Source: Palsa-883 sp963826975 (GTDB lineage Bacteria; Pseudomonadota; Alphaproteobacteria; Acetobacterales; Acetobacteraceae). From it: a stretch of 64,000 nt of DNA. Shown here piece by piece: positions 57,797 through 64,000 of the stretch (its first letter is position 1; every line of letters begins with the position of its first letter). The notes under the pieces were generated by a model that was not told where the DNA came from, searched no databases, and saw only the letters and a list, made by a program, of their open reading frames with translations. The translations under genes and the position numbers were made by a program. The stretch spans positions 662,707 through 726,706 of the forward strand of contig CAWGZJ010000012.1 in NCBI GenBank assembly GCA_963826975.1, given 5' to 3'.

Positions 57797-59382
57797 TCAG
57801 CCGGACTGCCCGGCCGGCCCGACATAGGCAGTCCACGCCAGCGTCCCTTCAACCAGCACTCGATTATCCAACGGCCGCATCGTGCCATTTTCCATCGCAC
57901 CTTTGACCTCGATGGACCGAAATCGCCGCGCCGTAAAGGTGTGAGAAAAGTGATCTACCTTAAGCCCAGCCTTCAACTTCAACGTTCCCAGGAACCGCCG
58001 CTTGTCGCGGATTTCTTGCCAGACCGAGGGCAGATACAACGCACGCCGCCCGGTATCCTCGATGATAAGCCCGTCCACGCCCGCGCGAAGCTGCGCCAGC
58101 AGGTCGGCCTCATCGTCGAAGCGCATCGCCTCGGGTGGCGTCAGCACCGACACCGACAGTTGCAGTCCCGCGAGCTCCAGCAGATCCAGCTTCGGAAAGC
58201 GCGGGTCGCGGAACGCCGCGTTGAACGCGTGGTCCACCACGTCGACGACCAATGGCCGGCGCGCGACCGGCGATCCGATACAACCGCGCAACCGACCGTC
58301 CCGGCGCAGCGTGACGAACGCCGCGCCGGGCGCCGCAAGCAACGGCGGCAGTGCCGCGTCGGCACGCACCTGGCCCGGCTGGCCGGTGTTGAGACCGACC
58401 GCGATGCCGCCGCGCACCAGGTCGATCAGGGTCGGCCCGAGCGCCTCGATCGCGACCCGTTCCGGATCATCCGCTGCGGCGGGTTCGTCCAGGGCTGGCT
58501 CATAGCGAGCCGGCTCATAGAGCGCCCAGGCGCCATATCCCACGACGCGGTCGCGCGGCCCCGCCGTGTCGCCCGAGTTGCGCAGGTCCAGCTGCTCGAT
58601 CGCCATCCCACGCCGCCGCGCCACGCGCAGCAGGCCGCGCGTCGGCACCTGGCCGCAGGCCTCGGTGCTGCCGATCACCGTGTCATCGAAACGTTCGATC
58701 GCCTGCGCGGTTCGCGCATCGAGGCTTTGGCAGGCGGCGTAGTCCAGGTAGTGCGACAGGTCGGTTGACACCACGATCAGCGTCTCCGGGCCGCCCCACA
58801 CCGCATCGAACAGGGCGGCGACGGTGTCGGGCGAGGCATCGCCCGCGACGATCGGCACCAGGCGGAAATCGCCGAGCACATGCTGCAGGAACGGCACATG
58901 CACCTCCAGCGCGTGCTCGCGCTGGTGCGCGGCGTCGAGCTGGCCGACCATCGGAAGCTGGCGCAGCCTGGCGATCGCCTCGGTATCCAGCGTGACGGTG
59001 CCGCACGGGGTTTCCCACGCGTCCGAGGCGTCCACCGCGAGGCCGCGGAACGCCAGGTAATGCGAGGGGCCGATCAGCACCACGCGGCTGATTTTCCGCG
59101 CGCCGCGGCCAGTCGTGCATAGGCGCGTGCGGCGACCGGCCCGGAATACACGTAGCCGGCGTGCGGGCCGATGATCGCCTTCGGCAGTGCATTGCCGGTC
59201 AAATGGGCATTCCCGGTGTGCGGTGTGCTGCCGGCCGGCTGAGCATCGCGGGCCAACTGGGCGTTGCTGGTTTGCGGCGCGTTGGCTGCCTCCGACAGGA
59301 ACAGCGCGAGCTGCCGTTCCAGCACATCGCGCTGGGCGGGGTAGAAGCTTCCCGAGACAGCCGGCTTGCGGATCACCGTCAC
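57797..59382 (-). pseudogene. AmmeMemoRadiSam A/B: Memo-AMMECR1 fusion with a frameshift
   Basis: From GTG 59382 (VTVIRKPAVSGSFYPA) a Memo domain begins (ALPKAIIGPHAGYVYSGPVA). The frame breaks near 59090: four A where five are needed (GGAAAATC). The rest lies in another frame: ISRVVLIGPSHYLAFRG, VVSTDLSHYLDY, then an AMMECR1 domain (FVTLRRDGRLRGCIGSPVAR, FPKLDLLELAGLQLSVSVLT). Intact, the fusion would be about 528 residues. It is divergent from the radical SAM gene at 59437 with 54 bp between. The single missing A in a homopolymer may be an error. Confidence 0.82.
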
Positions 59383-59436
59383 GGTGCGTGCCTTCGAAGC
59401 GATAGTGCGGCACAATGATAGCCGAGGAGGTGCCGA

Positions 59437-60531
59437 ATGGACACCGAGCTCGAGAGCCTGCTCGACGGGACCGTGGTGCCCGGCCGCCACTGGCACGCGC
59501 TGCCAGACGGCCGCATCCAGTGCGATGTCTGCCCGCGCTTCTGCCGGCTGCACGAGGGGCAGCGCGGCCTGTGTTTCGTGCGCGCGCGGCAGAACGATGC
59601 GATGGTGCTGACCACCTACGGGCGGTCATCCGGATTCTGCATCGATCCGATCGAGAAGAAGCCGCTCAATCACTTCCTGCCGGGCACCCCGGTGTTCTCC
59701 TTCGGCACCGCCGGCTGCAACCTGACCTGCAAGTTCTGCCAGAACTGGGACATCTCCAAGGCGCGCGAGATCGACAAGCTGAACCAGAGCGCCACGCCGG
59801 ATGCGATCGCCGCGGCCGCGCAAAAACTCGGCTGCCGGTCGGTGGCGTTCACCTACAACGATCCGGTGATCTTCCTGGAATACGCGGTGGACACCGCGCG
59901 CGCCTGCCACGCGGTGGGGTTGAAGACCGTGGCGGTGACCGCCGGCTACATCACGCCCCAGGCGCGTGGCGACTTCTACGAACATATCGACGCGGCGAAC
60001 GTCGACCTGAAGGGATTTACCGAGGGCTTCTACCGCAACCTGTGCGGTGGCAGGCTGGCCGACGTGCTGGACACGCTGGTCTGGCTGCGGCGCCACACGA
60101 AGGTGTGGGTGGAGATCACCACCTTGTTGATCCCCGGGGAGAACGATTCCGACGCGGAGCTTGGCGCGCTGAGCAGTTGGGTCGCCGCCGAGCTGGGCGT
60201 CGACGTGCCGCTGCATTTCACCGCCTTCCATCCCGACTGGAAGATGCGCGAGCATCCACCGACCCCTCCGGCGACGTTGACCCGCGCGCGGGCGATCGCG
60301 ATGGCGCACGGGCTGCGCTACGTCTACACGGGCAATGTGCACGACCCTGCCGGCGGCAGCACGTATTGCCACGGCTGCGGAACGTTGCTGATCGGGCGCG
60401 ACTGGTACGAACTGAATGCATGGGGGCTGGACGCGGCGGGATGCTGCCGCGCCTGTGGAACGGCGCTGGTGGGCGTGCTTGAACCGCGCCCCGGCACCTG
60501 GGGACGCAAACGGCAGCCGGTGCGATTTTAG
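59437..60531 (+). CDS. amrS: AmmeMemoRadiSam system radical SAM enzyme
   Basis: 364 residues. The radical SAM cluster motif CNLTCKFC has Cys94, Cys98 and Cys101. An N-terminal Cys-rich part (CDVCPRFCRLHEGQRGLCF) and IDPIEKKPLNHFLPGT are diagnostic of this PflA-like family. The C-terminus has two CxxC pairs (YCHGCGTLL, CCRACGTAL) suited to zinc. The system's target is unknown; the three parts (Memo, AMMECR1, radical SAM) are always found together. A GGAGG ribosome site precedes the ATG. Confidence 0.92.
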   Translation: MDTELESLLDGTVVPGRHWHALPDGRIQCDVCPRFCRLHEGQRGLCFVRARQNDAMVLTTYGRSSGFCIDPIEKKPLNHFLPGTPVFSFGTAGCNLTCKFCQNWDISKAREIDKLNQSATPDAIAAAAQKLGCRSVAFTYNDPVIFLEYAVDTARACHAVGLKTVAVTAGYITPQARGDFYEHIDAANVDLKGFTEGFYRNLCGGRLADVLDTLVWLRRHTKVWVEITTLLIPGENDSDAELGALSSWVAAELGVDVPLHFTAFHPDWKMREHPPTPPATLTRARAIAMAHGLRYVYTGNVHDPAGGSTYCHGCGTLLIGRDWYELNAWGLDAAGCCRACGTALVGVLEPRPGTWGRKRQPVRF

Positions 60532-60545
60532 CGCATATTCGGACT

Positions 60546-60598
60546 GATACCAGCCGCCGAAATCGTTGACCCTTCCAATGATTTCGGCGGCTGGTATC
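60546..60598. terminator. 19-bp perfect hairpin after the radical SAM gene
   Basis: Perfect arms at 60546-60564 (GATACCAGCCGCCGAAATC) and 60580-60598, 15-base loop, 14 bp after the stop codon. Placed as a terminator; there is no strong T run, so the assignment rests on position. Confidence 0.6.
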
Positions 60599-60692
60599 GC
60601 GCGCCGGGTTGCCCCATGGGAAACAGAGGGCGGCGGCGCGCCGAACAAAGACTCATACCAACGGTCATTCTTTATGACGGTTGGTATGAGTG
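60597..60692. repeat. family C repeat, copy 2
   Basis: An imperfect hairpin at 60651-60691 (ACTCATACCAACGGTCAT and its near-complement) plus GCGCCGGGTTGCCCCATGGG. It is the inverted counterpart of the 50437 copy. Confidence 0.72.
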
Positions 60693-60715
60693 AACGCAAC
60701 CCGCCGGGCCAGCGC

Positions 60716-61483
60716 CTATCCCTGCTGCCGAGACATAAGCGGCCCACCGATCAGCCGGCCTGCTTTTCGCCGGACCATCAGCAATACGAGCAATCCGCCC
60801 CCCAGCAGTGTTACCGTCGATGGTTCCGGTATTTGCGCCGTCGTGGTCAGGCCGGGAGCAGCGTCGGTCAACAGGCTCTGACTTGCGTAGGATTGCCCAT
60901 TGGCGGTGAATGAATTCAACAGGACGCCGCTCGTCGAACTCAGGGACGGCGCGAGCCCCTGCAGTGACGTCACCTCCGCCGCCAGAGCCGTGTCGGACCC
61001 GGCATAGTGCGTGCCATACTCGACATCCCAGATCGCCACCTGCACAGCCGCCGAGTTCAGATTAGACGGGCTGGTCCGCATGAGCTGGTTGCCATACAGC
61101 ACCAGCCCGGCCAGTTCGTCCGCCTCGGCCGCGCTCATTGGGTCGGAGGTGGCGGGTGTCGTACCCAGATGGTCGTCAGTCAGGGCGGTAAGCGTGTAGA
61201 TGATACTGTCCGCGCCGATGTAGATTTCATGGGTAAAATCGACACACCAGGCCACTACCGTATAGAGGCCCGAGGAACTGTATGAGCTGCCATCATTGAC
61301 CGTCAGCACCTGCTGGCCGGCATAGACGTTATTCTGCGTCCCGAGCTTGCCGCCAGCCAGATCGACCATCTCGTAATAGGGCAGCGACATATTGGACGTG
61401 TAGACATTGGCTGCCTTCGCAGGCGCGGCCAATGCTGCAAGTCCAATCTTTCCCGCAAGTGCGAGCCGCAACCAACCGTTCAT
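60716..61483 (-). CDS. PEP-CTERM sorting-domain protein
   Basis: 255 residues from ATG 61483. Signal peptide at the N-terminus (LRLALAGKIGLAALAAPAKA). The C-terminus is a classic PEP-CTERM tail: IPEPSTVTLLGGGLLVLLMV followed by the basic RRKAG. The mature part is rich in Ser, Thr and Ala (for example LAPSLSSTSGVLLNSFTA). The mature portion also has a single Cys (VAWCVDFTHE), typical of a family of secreted PEP-CTERM proteins. It implies an exosortase (EpsH/XrtA-like) elsewhere in the genome and probably exopolysaccharide-linked surface anchoring. No exosortase gene is in the window. Confidence 0.85.
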   Translation of the reverse strand: MNGWLRLALAGKIGLAALAAPAKAANVYTSNMSLPYYEMVDLAGGKLGTQNNVYAGQQVLTVNDGSSYSSSGLYTVVAWCVDFTHEIYIGADSIIYTLTALTDDHLGTTPATSDPMSAAEADELAGLVLYGNQLMRTSPSNLNSAAVQVAIWDVEYGTHYAGSDTALAAEVTSLQGLAPSLSSTSGVLLNSFTANGQSYASQSLLTDAAPGLTTTAQIPEPSTVTLLGGGLLVLLMVRRKAGRLIGGPLMSRQQG

Positions 61484-61893
61484 TGTCCAAAACTCCGCAA
61501 AGCGCACGCCGATCTCCGCCTTCCTGGGAAGGCAAAGCCGTCGTTTTGACGGAGTGAACGTCCGCCCGCAGCTACGGGCATGGGACGGGTGTATGCAATT
61601 TGCGATAGACGATCTTGTGGGACTAGTCAACCAATAGTTGTATATCCGTCAGGTCCGATGGCTCAACGGCGACCGGAGGCGGTCTCATGCCAGCGGCCGA
61701 AAGTCCCGACTTTCCACCCGTCATGGCCGGCCCCCGGGTCAAGCGCCCGAGGACAGGCTCCGGCCGGCCATCCACGACTTTCCTTCGTGCCGCAAGCAAA
61801 GTCGTGGATGGCCGGCCGCCCCGGCGCTAGGCGACGTTAGATCAGTGCGCATCAGTGCCATTCAGCCCGTCGAGTGACACGACAAGTGTCACC
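61484..61893. other. intergenic region with a family A palindrome
   Basis: No gene in about 410 bp. The family A repeat occupies 61688-61830. Sequence before it, up to the PEP-CTERM start, could hold its promoter; no clear motif seen. Confidence 0.5.
61688..61830. repeat. family A palindromic element, copy 3
   Basis: Left end GCCAGCGGCCGAAAGTC, then CCGTCATGGCCGG, an unrelated insert (about 61731-61762), then GGCCGGCCATCCACGACTTT, loop TCCTTCGTGCCGCAAGC, and AAAGTCGTGGATGGCCGGCC. The loop is the reverse complement of the loop of the intron-split copy, so the element occurs in both orientations. Confidence 0.85.
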
Positions 61894-62160
61894 CTAGTTC
61901 GGGGTGATCGCCAGGTTTGCGCCAAGCAGCAGCAACCCGGCCCCTATGCAGCTCAGCACAGCCGCAAGACGGAGTGCGTTAATTTTCGGCCTTGAAGGCC
62001 CTTCCGCATCCCTCCTTACCCTAAAATGATGGGGAAAGCTGTCCGCGGCATGAAAAGCGGCGACCGAAATCCCGGCCAATACAGTCAGGCCCCCGACACC
62101 GAGTAGCATTGTGCCGACGACCACGATCATGTGCCCGCTTCCGGCTACGATCCAACGCAA
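61894..62160 (-). CDS. small membrane protein, unknown
   Basis: 88 residues with two hydrophobic segments (MIVVVGTMLLGVGGLTVLAG and LRLAAVLSCIGAGLLLLGAN) joined by a charged loop; likely two membrane helices. An internal Met at about 62130 may be the true start. No family recognised. Confidence 0.5.
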   Translation of the reverse strand: MRWIVAGSGHMIVVVGTMLLGVGGLTVLAGISVAAFHAADSFPHHFRVRRDAEGPSRPKINALRLAAVLSCIGAGLLLLGANLAITPN

Positions 62161-62645
62161 CTATAACGCTAATTTTATGCCGTACCTCGCTGATCCACAT
62201 CAATGCCAGTCGCACACGGGCGGGTTCACAATGGCGCGTGCCAACCAGCAATGCCCGGTTGAATTGGATGCCCTCAACCGAAGCGGGCAGGCGTCTCCTT
62301 CTCGCCTGACTTGAGGCTTGGCCAGTCTGCCCCCGGCCGGGCCACCCCCCGTCCGCCCTGTTCGGGCAGTGGGAAGACGGCATCCCGGCGCCGGTCCGGG
62401 TGCGGCTGCGGGAGATCGGGGCGCCGCTGCTGGCATTGCTGCTGCGGGCCGGCGGCGGTGATCTTTGCCGCCTGACCTGTCCATCCCGACCACCACGAGG
62501 GGCCGCTCCGCGAGGGGCGGCCCTTTTCGTTGGACGGGGCGAAACGCTTGCGGCGGTTGCCGGACAACCGCGCAGCCATTGCTATCACCGGCTGGTCGAT
62601 AACGCTCGCGCCCGATGCCCAATAACGCTACGTTAACGGGGGCGA
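62161..62645. other. intergenic region with a terminator-like hairpin
   Basis: No convincing gene in about 485 bp. Open frames on both strands overlap each other and lack ribosome sites. The hairpin at 62499-62527 is described separately. Confidence 0.45.
62499..62527 (+). terminator. intrinsic terminator-like hairpin
   Basis: GGGGCCGCTCCGCGAGGGGC followed by GGCCC and TTTT: a 10-bp GC stem with one wobble pair, a GCGA-type loop and a T run on the plus strand. A very similar hairpin (63564-63592) lies 1 kb downstream. No plus-strand gene is recognised just upstream of this one. Confidence 0.65.
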
Positions 62646-62864
62646 ATGGATGTCTATTTGTTTAGGTCGATGTCCGACCCGATGCTGCGCGCTCTTACCA
62701 GCGACCAGGGCGGCGCAATGCTGCCCCGAAGCCTGGGGCCGTGGGTGTCATACGGAAAACCGGGTGCGCCGATGGAACGGGTGACCGCTGTCTCGGATGA
62801 AATCCAGAAGGGGTTGGACGCTCGCGGCTACTACCTCATGCGCATGGGAAGCACTGCAAGTTAA
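62646..62864 (+). CDS. small conserved protein, unknown function
   Basis: 72 residues: MDVYLFRSMSDPMLRALTSD opens the chain, then GAMLPRSLGPWVSYG and VSDEIQKGLDARGYYLMR. Soluble, no motif. The compact composition and the Pro-x-x-Leu-Gly-Pro-Trp segment resemble small alphaproteobacterial proteins of unknown role. A GGGGGCGA stretch precedes the ATG. Confidence 0.6.
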   Translation: MDVYLFRSMSDPMLRALTSDQGGAMLPRSLGPWVSYGKPGAPMERVTAVSDEIQKGLDARGYYLMRMGSTAS

Positions 62865-62981
62865 GGCCCTCTGACGATCCCTGCCGCTTCTCGGCCGGGG
62901 GGCGCGGGGAGGCGGGGGGGGTAGATCCGCATGTCGGGGTCCTTCTTGCCGCTCTCAGGCCCCCACCGAAGGAGTCTTGGG

Positions 62982-63470
62982 ATGAAATACGTCACCAGGG
63001 CCGTTTTGAATTTCCTCGCCGTGCTAATCGTCGGCGAAAGCATTGTGATTGCAATATCCGATCCGCGACTGGCGGCCGGTTTCGTTGCGCAGGTCGTCTA
63101 TTCGATCGGAATGTGGTCTGGCGGCGCCTCCCCGATGGAAGTCCATTTCGTCCCGCGGCCGCCTGATCTGACGATCCCGCCCGACATGACGGGGCCGCTC
63201 GCGGGCGGCGGCCCTTCCGCTGCTCCGGTCCCGCCGCTGCTTACTGGTCGGAATGAGGGGTCCTCCACCACCGCTTTACCTGTCGCTCCCCCTCGGGATC
63301 GACCCACGTTATCCAGGCGCCTCAAGCCCCTCGCCGTCCATGGCCCCTGTCCGCGCTGTGTCCTCGTAGGCTTGCATCGCCGGCGGGGTGCCAAGGGCCG
63401 CACAGCCGTCGGGGAATTTCGCCGTCCTTCGGGCGCCGAGCGATCCCCCCTCGACATAGGCCACGGTTAG
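62982..63470 (+). CDS. possible small membrane-anchored protein
   Basis: 162 residues from ATG 62982 (AAGGAG ribosome site seven bases upstream). One N-terminal hydrophobic segment (YVTRAVLNFLAVLIVGESIV) is convincing; the C-terminal 80 residues are Pro/Arg-rich and may be chance coding. A terminator-like hairpin (63564-63592) follows. The true end is uncertain. Confidence 0.4.
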   Translation: MKYVTRAVLNFLAVLIVGESIVIAISDPRLAAGFVAQVVYSIGMWSGGASPMEVHFVPRPPDLTIPPDMTGPLAGGGPSAAPVPPLLTGRNEGSSTTALPVAPPRDRPTLSRRLKPLAVHGPCPRCVLVGLHRRRGAKGRTAVGEFRRPSGAERSPLDIGHG

Positions 63471-63563
63471 GGTCGGCGGCATCAGGCCATCGTTGGTCAT
63501 CAACCATCCCCATCGCCGGTGCGGACATTAAGCGAGCACAGCTGGGCGCGCCGTAGGCGACAT

Positions 63564-63594
63564 GGGGCCGCTCCGCGAGGGGCGGGCCTTTTCG
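63564..63594 (+). terminator. intrinsic terminator-like hairpin, second copy
   Basis: GGGGCCGCTCCGCGAGGGGC then GGGCC and TTTT on the plus strand. It differs from the copy at 62499 by one base in the closing arm. Likely ends the transcript covering 62982-63470. Confidence 0.62.
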
Positions 63595-63602
63595 TTTGAC
63601 CA

Positions 63603-63893
63603 TCAGCCCGGAAGCGGCCGCTTGGGGTTCAACTGGCCGCCGGTCTTCTGCAACTCGTCAATGGTCGCTCGATAGAAACTGACCATCTGCTGGGCCGTTT
63701 GGTTCGCGGGACCGCCTCGTGATCCGGCAGTCAAGATCGCCGCGACGACTGCTTCGAGTTCATGAGCTCCCATAGCGACTCGCCTCTTTAGCAACTCGCC
63801 TCTTTCCATGTCGCACCCATGCGGCAGGGACTCGCCGGTATTGTCTGCGAATCGTTGGAATCGCTTGGTATTTTCTGCGACATGCTGCGACAT
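63603..63893 (-). CDS. small unknown protein
   Basis: 96 residues: MSQHVAENTKRFQRFADNTG, a basic middle (ERGELLKRRVAMGAHELEAV) and SFYRATIDELQKTGGQ. Helical and hydrophilic. The upstream part up to about residue 40 has lower GC. Starts 62 bp from the tRNA 3' end. No family recognised. Confidence 0.5.
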   Translation of the reverse strand: MSQHVAENTKRFQRFADNTGESLPHGCDMERGELLKRRVAMGAHELEAVVAAILTAGSRGGPANQTAQQMVSFYRATIDELQKTGGQLNPKRPLPG

Positions 63894-63955
63894 AAAACCG
63901 GGCCTTACGCCAACCCAGATTTGCCGTAAGCGTCTGTTTTATTGGGGGAAGTGGA

Positions 63956-64000
63956 TGGTAGCGGCGGGCGGATTTGAACCACCGACCAAGGGATTATGAT
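63956..64000 (-). tRNA. tRNA-Met (CAT), 3' part only
   Basis: The minus strand reads, from the window edge, a loop with anticodon CAT followed by AA, a stem TCCCT, the variable TGGTC, T-arm GGTGG-TTCAAAT-CCGCC and the acceptor strand ending CGCCGCTACCA. The CCA is encoded. The D-arm and 5' acceptor lie beyond the window. tRNA-Ile2 (CAT) is the alternative identity. Confidence 0.8.

Overview
This is a 64 kb piece of a GC-rich alphaproteobacterial chromosome. A hopanoid-transport gene (HpnN), LpxD, cobalt-type nitrile-hydratase genes, CarD, many F420/flavin (LLM) oxidoreductases and dense intergenic palindromes fit a Rhodospirillales/Acetobacteraceae-like organism. That placement is inference, because no rRNA gene is present. 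The window opens inside hpnN and closes inside a tRNA-Met (CAT) gene on the minus strand.

Layout. 0-13 kb is mostly metabolic: hpnN end, a three-gene nitrile hydratase/thiocyanate hydrolase-like operon with a split beta subunit, a DOPA-dioxygenase-like protein, an SH3 protein, moeB-dsrE, queC, a Rap1a-like secreted protein, an SDR, an AhpD-like protein, an FMN reductase, a frameshifted MFS gene, a dehydrogenase pair and a DMT transporter. At 12.9-13.7 kb a short ORF-less group II intron sits inside a palindromic element, followed by a truncated ABC ATPase remnant. 13.9-25.7 kb holds an LLM oxidoreductase, an MFS exporter, a frameshifted S10 peptidase, a sugar ABC importer without its ATPase followed by a PhyH-HEAT fusion, an ATPase, a class II aldolase and a solute-binding protein. 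25.9-27.8 kb is a TIR/coiled-coil/membrane/WD40 gene carrying two frameshifts. 28.1-31.4 kb carries pyruvate kinase, glycerate 2-kinase and a DUF1244 protein.

31.4-33.8 kb has no convincing gene and contains a 1-kb tandem array of about ten 86-115 bp units plus inverted repeats. 33.8-38.7 kb holds trpF-pyrF, lpxD, a cold-shock gene, a small protein and a CarD regulator. 39-44.6 kb holds a methyltransferase-HAD fusion and a second sugar ABC importer, also without an ATPase. 44.8-48.2 kb is one 1154-residue flavo-iron-sulfur protein whose two halves resemble NfnB/GltD and NfnA/PyrK.

49.0-55.3 kb is accessory: a RES-Xre toxin-antitoxin pair, a GNAT enzyme, and a lower-GC block with an unknown gene, a tandemly duplicated DUF4258-like gene whose first copy is broken, a tandem-AAA ATPase and an unknown downstream gene. 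This block is the best candidate for an undescribed system. 55.3-60.5 kb carries two LLM oxidoreductases and the AmmeMemoRadiSam genes (a frameshifted Memo-AMMECR1 fusion divergent from the radical SAM gene). 60.7-64 kb has a PEP-CTERM protein, small unknown genes and the tRNA.

Four genes carry five single-base frameshifts (near 9.66, 17.26, 26.49, 26.65 and 59.09 kb). They may be real decay or base-calling errors. Three families of dispersed palindromic repeats fill the gaps between genes.
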